A DNA stretch of 8,940 nt. Origin: Deltaproteobacteria bacterium (GTDB taxonomy: Bacteria; Desulfobacterota; GWC2-55-46; DRQE01). Of the stretch, positions 6,322 to 8,940 are shown in pieces. The translations under genes were made by a program, and so were the position numbers. The stretch covers positions 1 to 8,940 of the forward strand of contig DRQE01000054.1 in NCBI GenBank assembly GCA_011371515.1, read 5' to 3'. Below the pieces are notes generated by a model. It ran no database searches. It saw nothing but the letters and a program-made list of their open reading frames with translations, and had not been told where the DNA came from. Numbering within the stretch: the first letter of the stretch is position 1; each line of letters begins with the position of its first letter.

Positions 6322-6819
6322 TTGCATGCAACAGGAAGACAAAAACCCCTCTCTGTAAAGATCCTTCCCATGAGCGAGGAAGACATAGACGAAGTGATAA
6401 GGATCGAAAGGCTCTCCTTTCCAAATCCGTGGAGGCGGGAGTTTTTCGAGCGGGAGCTTAAAAACCCCATATCCTATGCCTTTGTGGAAAAGATAGAGGA
6501 AAGGGGCAGACTGCGGCTTGCCGCATACATAGTCTTCTGGATAGTTACAGACGAGGCACACATACTCAACATAGCCGTTGACCCCGAGCTCAGAAGACAG
6601 GGGCTTGCAAGAAGGCTTCTTACAATGGCACTGGCATTCATGGAGGACAGAGGGGTTGAAGTGGTACACCTTGAGGTCAGAAGGTCAAACAGGGCAGCAA
6701 TAAACCTCTACAAGCGGTTCGGCTTCGAAGAGGTCTACATAAGGGAGAACTACTACGGCAACGAAGACGCCATAGTTATGAGGCTTGTCTTCAGATACAA
6801 AAGCCGCGTGATTCCGTAA
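6322..6819 (+). CDS. rimI: Ribosomal protein bS18-alanine N-acetyltransferase RimI
   Basis: A 165-residue GNAT enzyme expected to acetylate the N-terminal alanine of ribosomal protein S18. RimI-type features are visible in order: the PMSEEDIDEVIRIE opening near residues 16-29, FPNPW, strand ILNIAVDP, the CoA loop R-R-Q-G-L-A (91-96), LEVRRSN with Glu118 (matching the catalytic Glu of RimI), LYKRFGF, and NYYGNEDA with Tyr144-Tyr145 near the catalytic Tyr. The start is TTG at 6322, 15 nt after the methyltransferase stop and in the same frame as that gene. The Shine-Dalgarno is weak, and ATG at 6370 would cut the conserved first strand. RimI is usually near tsaB or tsaD; here it sits ahead of pyrK, so the neighbours do not reinforce the call, but the motifs do. 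Confidence 0.88.
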   Translation: MHATGRQKPLSVKILPMSEEDIDEVIRIERLSFPNPWRREFFERELKNPISYAFVEKIEERGRLRLAAYIVFWIVTDEAHILNIAVDPELRRQGLARRLLTMALAFMEDRGVEVVHLEVRRSNRAAINLYKRFGFEEVYIRENYYGNEDAIVMRLVFRYKSRVIP

Positions 6820-6824
6820 AGACC

Positions 6825-7583
6825 ATGTCAACAATGCGCACAACAGAGTCAGTAGAAGTGTTATCCAACATAGCCCTCTTTCCGGGCCATTACAGAATAA
6901 CTCTGGGCTGGGACCCCCTTACAGTAAAACCGGGGCAGTTCGTAATGCTCAGGATAAGCCCCACTTTCGATCCACTCTTAAGAAGGCCATTCGGTATATA
7001 CAACATAAAAGAGGGTGGTGTGGAGATACTCTACAGGGTGGTTGGAAAGGGCACATCCCTTATGTCACAGCTCAAACGGGGCGACAGGGTGGATGTGCTG
7101 GGCCCCCTTGGCAATGGGTTTGAGCTTACAGAGGATAAAGACTACCTCATGGTTGCAGGTGGCATGGGTATCGTGCCCTTCTACATGGTGGCAAAGGAGC
7201 TTTTACGGATGGGAAAGACCCCGCGGCTATTCTTTGGAGTAAGAAAGGAAGAAGAACTCATACTGGCAGACGACCTGAAGGGGCTTGGTGCAGAGGTGGA
7301 GTTTACCGTTCAGGAAAGAGACGGCAAGGTGGTTACGGAGCTTCTCGAAAGTAAAGACATAGCAGGCAAGCACGTGCTTGCCTGTGGGCCCGAGGGGATG
7401 CTCGAGAAGGTTGCCTCCATATGTGAGGCAAAGGGGGTGGAATCCTTCGTATCCCTTGAGACCAGCATGGCCTGTGGCATGGGTGTGTGTATGGGTTGTT
7501 CCGTTGAAACAAAAGAGGGCTACAGGCTTGCATGTGTGGACGGACCGGTATTCAATGTGAGGGAGCTTAAATGGAAGAGCTGA
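6825..7583 (+). CDS. pyrK: Dihydroorotate dehydrogenase B, electron transfer subunit PyrK
   Basis: A 252-residue flavo-iron-sulfur protein that passes electrons from dihydroorotate oxidation in PyrD to NAD+, in pyrimidine synthesis. Domain order is standard: an N-terminal FAD-binding barrel with RPFGIY at 54-59, an NAD-binding Rossmann part with GGMGIVP at 112-118, and a C-terminal [2Fe-2S] cluster site with Cys217, Cys222, Cys225 and Cys237 in the C-x4-C-x2-C-x11-C spacing of PyrK. All four cysteines are present. It starts at ATG 5 nt after rimI, with a possible alternative ATG at 6834; neither has a strong Shine-Dalgarno. It overlaps pyrD by 13 nt, matching the obligate PyrK-PyrD partnership. 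Confidence 0.95.
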   Translation: MSTMRTTESVEVLSNIALFPGHYRITLGWDPLTVKPGQFVMLRISPTFDPLLRRPFGIYNIKEGGVEILYRVVGKGTSLMSQLKRGDRVDVLGPLGNGFELTEDKDYLMVAGGMGIVPFYMVAKELLRMGKTPRLFFGVRKEEELILADDLKGLGAEVEFTVQERDGKVVTELLESKDIAGKHVLACGPEGMLEKVASICEAKGVESFVSLETSMACGMGVCMGCSVETKEGYRLACVDGPVFNVRELKWKS

Positions 7584-8500
7584 ACACAAAGGTACATATT
7601 ACACCGGAGTTTGTGCTTAAGAACCCTGTGATGGTTGCCTCGGGCACTTTCGGTTACGGGCTTGAGTTCACCGAATTCATGAACATCTCTCAGATTGGAG
7701 CCATTGTTGTAAAAGGGCTTTCCCTCAAACCGAGGGCAGGAAACCCACCACCCCGTATAATCGAGACTCCTGCAGGGCTGATAAATGCCATAGGCTTACA
7801 GAACATAGGGGTGGAGCACTTCGTTAAGGATAAACTGCCCGAGTTAAGACGGCTTGGTGCCACAGTGGTGGCAAACATCTTTGGAGAAAGGGTGGACGAA
7901 TACCGCGAGGTTGCACGCATACTCGACGGTGTAGAAGGTATAAGCGCCATAGAGGTAAACATATCCTGCCCTAATGTAAAAAAAGGTGGGCTCAAGTTTG
8001 GTCAGGACCCTGCCTCTGCCAGAGAGGTTGTGGCAGCTGTAAGGGAGGCAACAGGGCTGCCTCTTATAACCAAACTTTCTCCTGATGCACCAGACCTTAA
8101 GGCAATGATAGAGGCAGTGGAAGAGGCAGGCACAGATGCCATATCCCTCGTAAATACCATACCTGCCATGGCAATAGATGTGGAAAAAAGGCGCCCTGTG
8201 CTTTCAACCGTAACAGGGGGGCTATCAGGGCCTGCCATAAAGCCCATAGCCTTAAGGCTTGTATGGCAGGCTGCCTCGGTTGCAAAGGTTCCAGTTATTG
8301 GCATAGGCGGAATAATGAACGGCAGGGATGCCCTTGAGTTCATAATAGCAGGTGCCCGTGCCGTTCAGGTGGGCACCCTAAATCTTGTTGAGCCCCGCGG
8401 TGCAATGAAGGTTATAAAAGAGATAGAGGCTTACATGCGCCAGCACCGTATCGAAAACATCGAGGCGCTCACTGGCTCGCTGGTTCTGCCAGAGAGATAA
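7571..8500 (+). CDS. pyrD: Dihydroorotate dehydrogenase B, catalytic subunit PyrD (class 1B)
   Basis: A 309-residue FMN-dependent TIM-barrel enzyme oxidising dihydroorotate to orotate in the cytoplasm, the fourth step of UMP synthesis. Seen: an N-terminal NPVMVASGTFGYG strand-loop, the NISCPN motif with Cys133 as the class 1 catalytic base, a VTGGLSGPAIKP phosphate loop near residue 220, and the FMN phosphate-binding GIGGI at 244-248 followed by GARAVQVGT. A Cys base (rather than Ser) together with adjacent pyrK marks it as class 1B, which uses NAD+ through PyrK rather than quinone. ATG at 7571 has GGGAG 5 nt upstream and lies within the end of pyrK. Its 3' end overlaps the convergent Mrp-type gene by 32 nt. 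Confidence 0.96.
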   Translation: MEELNTKVHITPEFVLKNPVMVASGTFGYGLEFTEFMNISQIGAIVVKGLSLKPRAGNPPPRIIETPAGLINAIGLQNIGVEHFVKDKLPELRRLGATVVANIFGERVDEYREVARILDGVEGISAIEVNISCPNVKKGGLKFGQDPASAREVVAAVREATGLPLITKLSPDAPDLKAMIEAVEEAGTDAISLVNTIPAMAIDVEKRRPVLSTVTGGLSGPAIKPIALRLVWQAASVAKVPVIGIGGIMNGRDALEFIIAGARAVQVGTLNLVEPRGAMKVIKEIEAYMRQHRIENIEALTGSLVLPER

Positions 8501-8930
8501 CGCTTATCTTTGCTGCCACCTTCTTTGCAATCTCCATGAATGCCTTTGCCTGTGGTGAGTCGGGATTGCCCTCGACAACAGGCACCCCCTTATCTCCACC
8601 TTCCCTTATCGATGGGTCTATTGGTATAGTGCCGAGAAGCTCCACACCGTATCTTTCGGCCGTCTTCTCTCCGCCGCCGTGGCTGAATATCTCGGTCTTC
8701 TCGCCACAGTGGGGGCATACAAAGTAGCTCATATTCTCCACTATTCCGAGTATGGGCACCTTTACCTCTTTGAACATCTTTATGGCACGCCTTGCATCTA
8801 TGAGGGCGACATCCTGCGGGGTTGTCACCACCACTGAGCCTGTAAGTGGTATGGTCTGCACAAGGGTTAGCTGTGCATCACCTGTGCCCGGTGGAAGGGC
8901 TATAACGAGGTCGTCCAGCTCTCCACAAAC
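8469..8930 (-). CDS. mrp: Mrp/NBP35 family P-loop ATPase (Fe-S cluster carrier), 3' part, with possible damage near the window edge
   Basis: C-terminal half of an Mrp/ApbC/NBP35 ATPase, which binds and hands over Fe-S clusters. Seen: LPPGTGDAQLTL (codons within 8862-8897), TTPQDVALIDARRAI, GIVENMS, a C-P-H-C pair (codons 8706-8717) that matches the family's cluster-binding cysteines, and the HGGGEKTAE and GTIPIDPSIREG segments. The P-loop lies upstream, outside the window. Reading back toward the edge, the frame meets TAG at 8931-8933. Just after it, the usual Trp, Tyr and Walker B Asp of W-G-E-L-D-Y-L..D-L-P-P-G are Cys, Asp and Ala, each one base from the expected codon. This is either sequence error at the end of a contig or a real broken gene. 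A GTG at 8861 would give a 130-residue remnant lacking this region. Confidence 0.8.
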   Translation of the reverse strand, partial: VCGELDDLVIALPPGTGDAQLTLVQTIPLTGSVVVTTPQDVALIDARRAIKMFKEVKVPILGIVENMSYFVCPHCGEKTEIFSHGGGEKTAERYGVELLGTIPIDPSIREGGDKGVPVVEGNPDSPQAKAFMEIAKKVAAKISVISLAEPASQ

Positions 8931-8940
8931 CTATCCCTTA

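Noticed and set aside
5851..6669. Long minus-strand open frame (272 codons) opposite the methyltransferase and rimI
   Set aside because: It spans two well-supported plus-strand genes and the gap between them. Its composition is odd and no motif is recognisable.
1..8940. CRISPR array, tRNA or rRNA gene, insertion sequence or phage remnant
   Set aside because: No spaced direct repeats, cloverleaf-like segments, rRNA signatures, transposase motifs or terminal repeats were seen. Nearly all of the window is accounted for by genes.

Overview
This is a bacterial window of roughly balanced base composition. It uses ATA (Ile) and AGG/AGA (Arg) codons heavily and starts many genes with TTG or GTG. A pyruvoyl-dependent arginine decarboxylase and a deoxyhypusine-synthase homologue, followed by pyrK-pyrD, would fit an anaerobic or thermophile-related lineage such as Nitrospirota or a deltaproteobacterial-type phylum. 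That placement is an impression from codon use and gene content, not a demonstrated assignment.

Layout: the window opens inside the 3' end of recJ (2-532). A strong sigma70-like promoter overlaps the recJ stop and is followed by a leader of about 110 nt with several possible hairpins. Ten plus-strand genes then run from 674 to 8500 with overlaps or gaps of at most 24 nt, which looks like one transcription unit. They are: a deoxyhypusine synthase-family enzyme, agmatinase, pyruvoyl-dependent arginine decarboxylase, two tandem D-Ala-D-Ala-ligase-like ATP-grasp enzymes, a GNAT acetyltransferase, a small class I SAM methyltransferase, RimI, PyrK and PyrD. A minus-strand Mrp/NBP35-type P-loop ATPase converges on pyrD, overlaps its 3' end by 32 nt and leaves the window at the right edge. 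Its sequence is degraded near that edge.

How the genes fit together: the first three make a short polyamine route, arginine to agmatine to putrescine, followed by a putrescine-using step. Bacteria lack eIF5A, so that last step is most likely homospermidine synthesis. The following block (two ATP-grasp ligases, GNAT, methyltransferase) has no assigned pathway. The two ligases keep the ATP-binding and carboxylate-binding parts of Ddl but lack its N-terminal signature and carry Trp at the Ddl Tyr216 position, so they are probably amino-acid or amine ligases with another substrate. This block, coupled to a polyamine operon, is the most interesting part of the window. RimI, PyrK and PyrD are recognisable housekeeping genes at the operon's tail.
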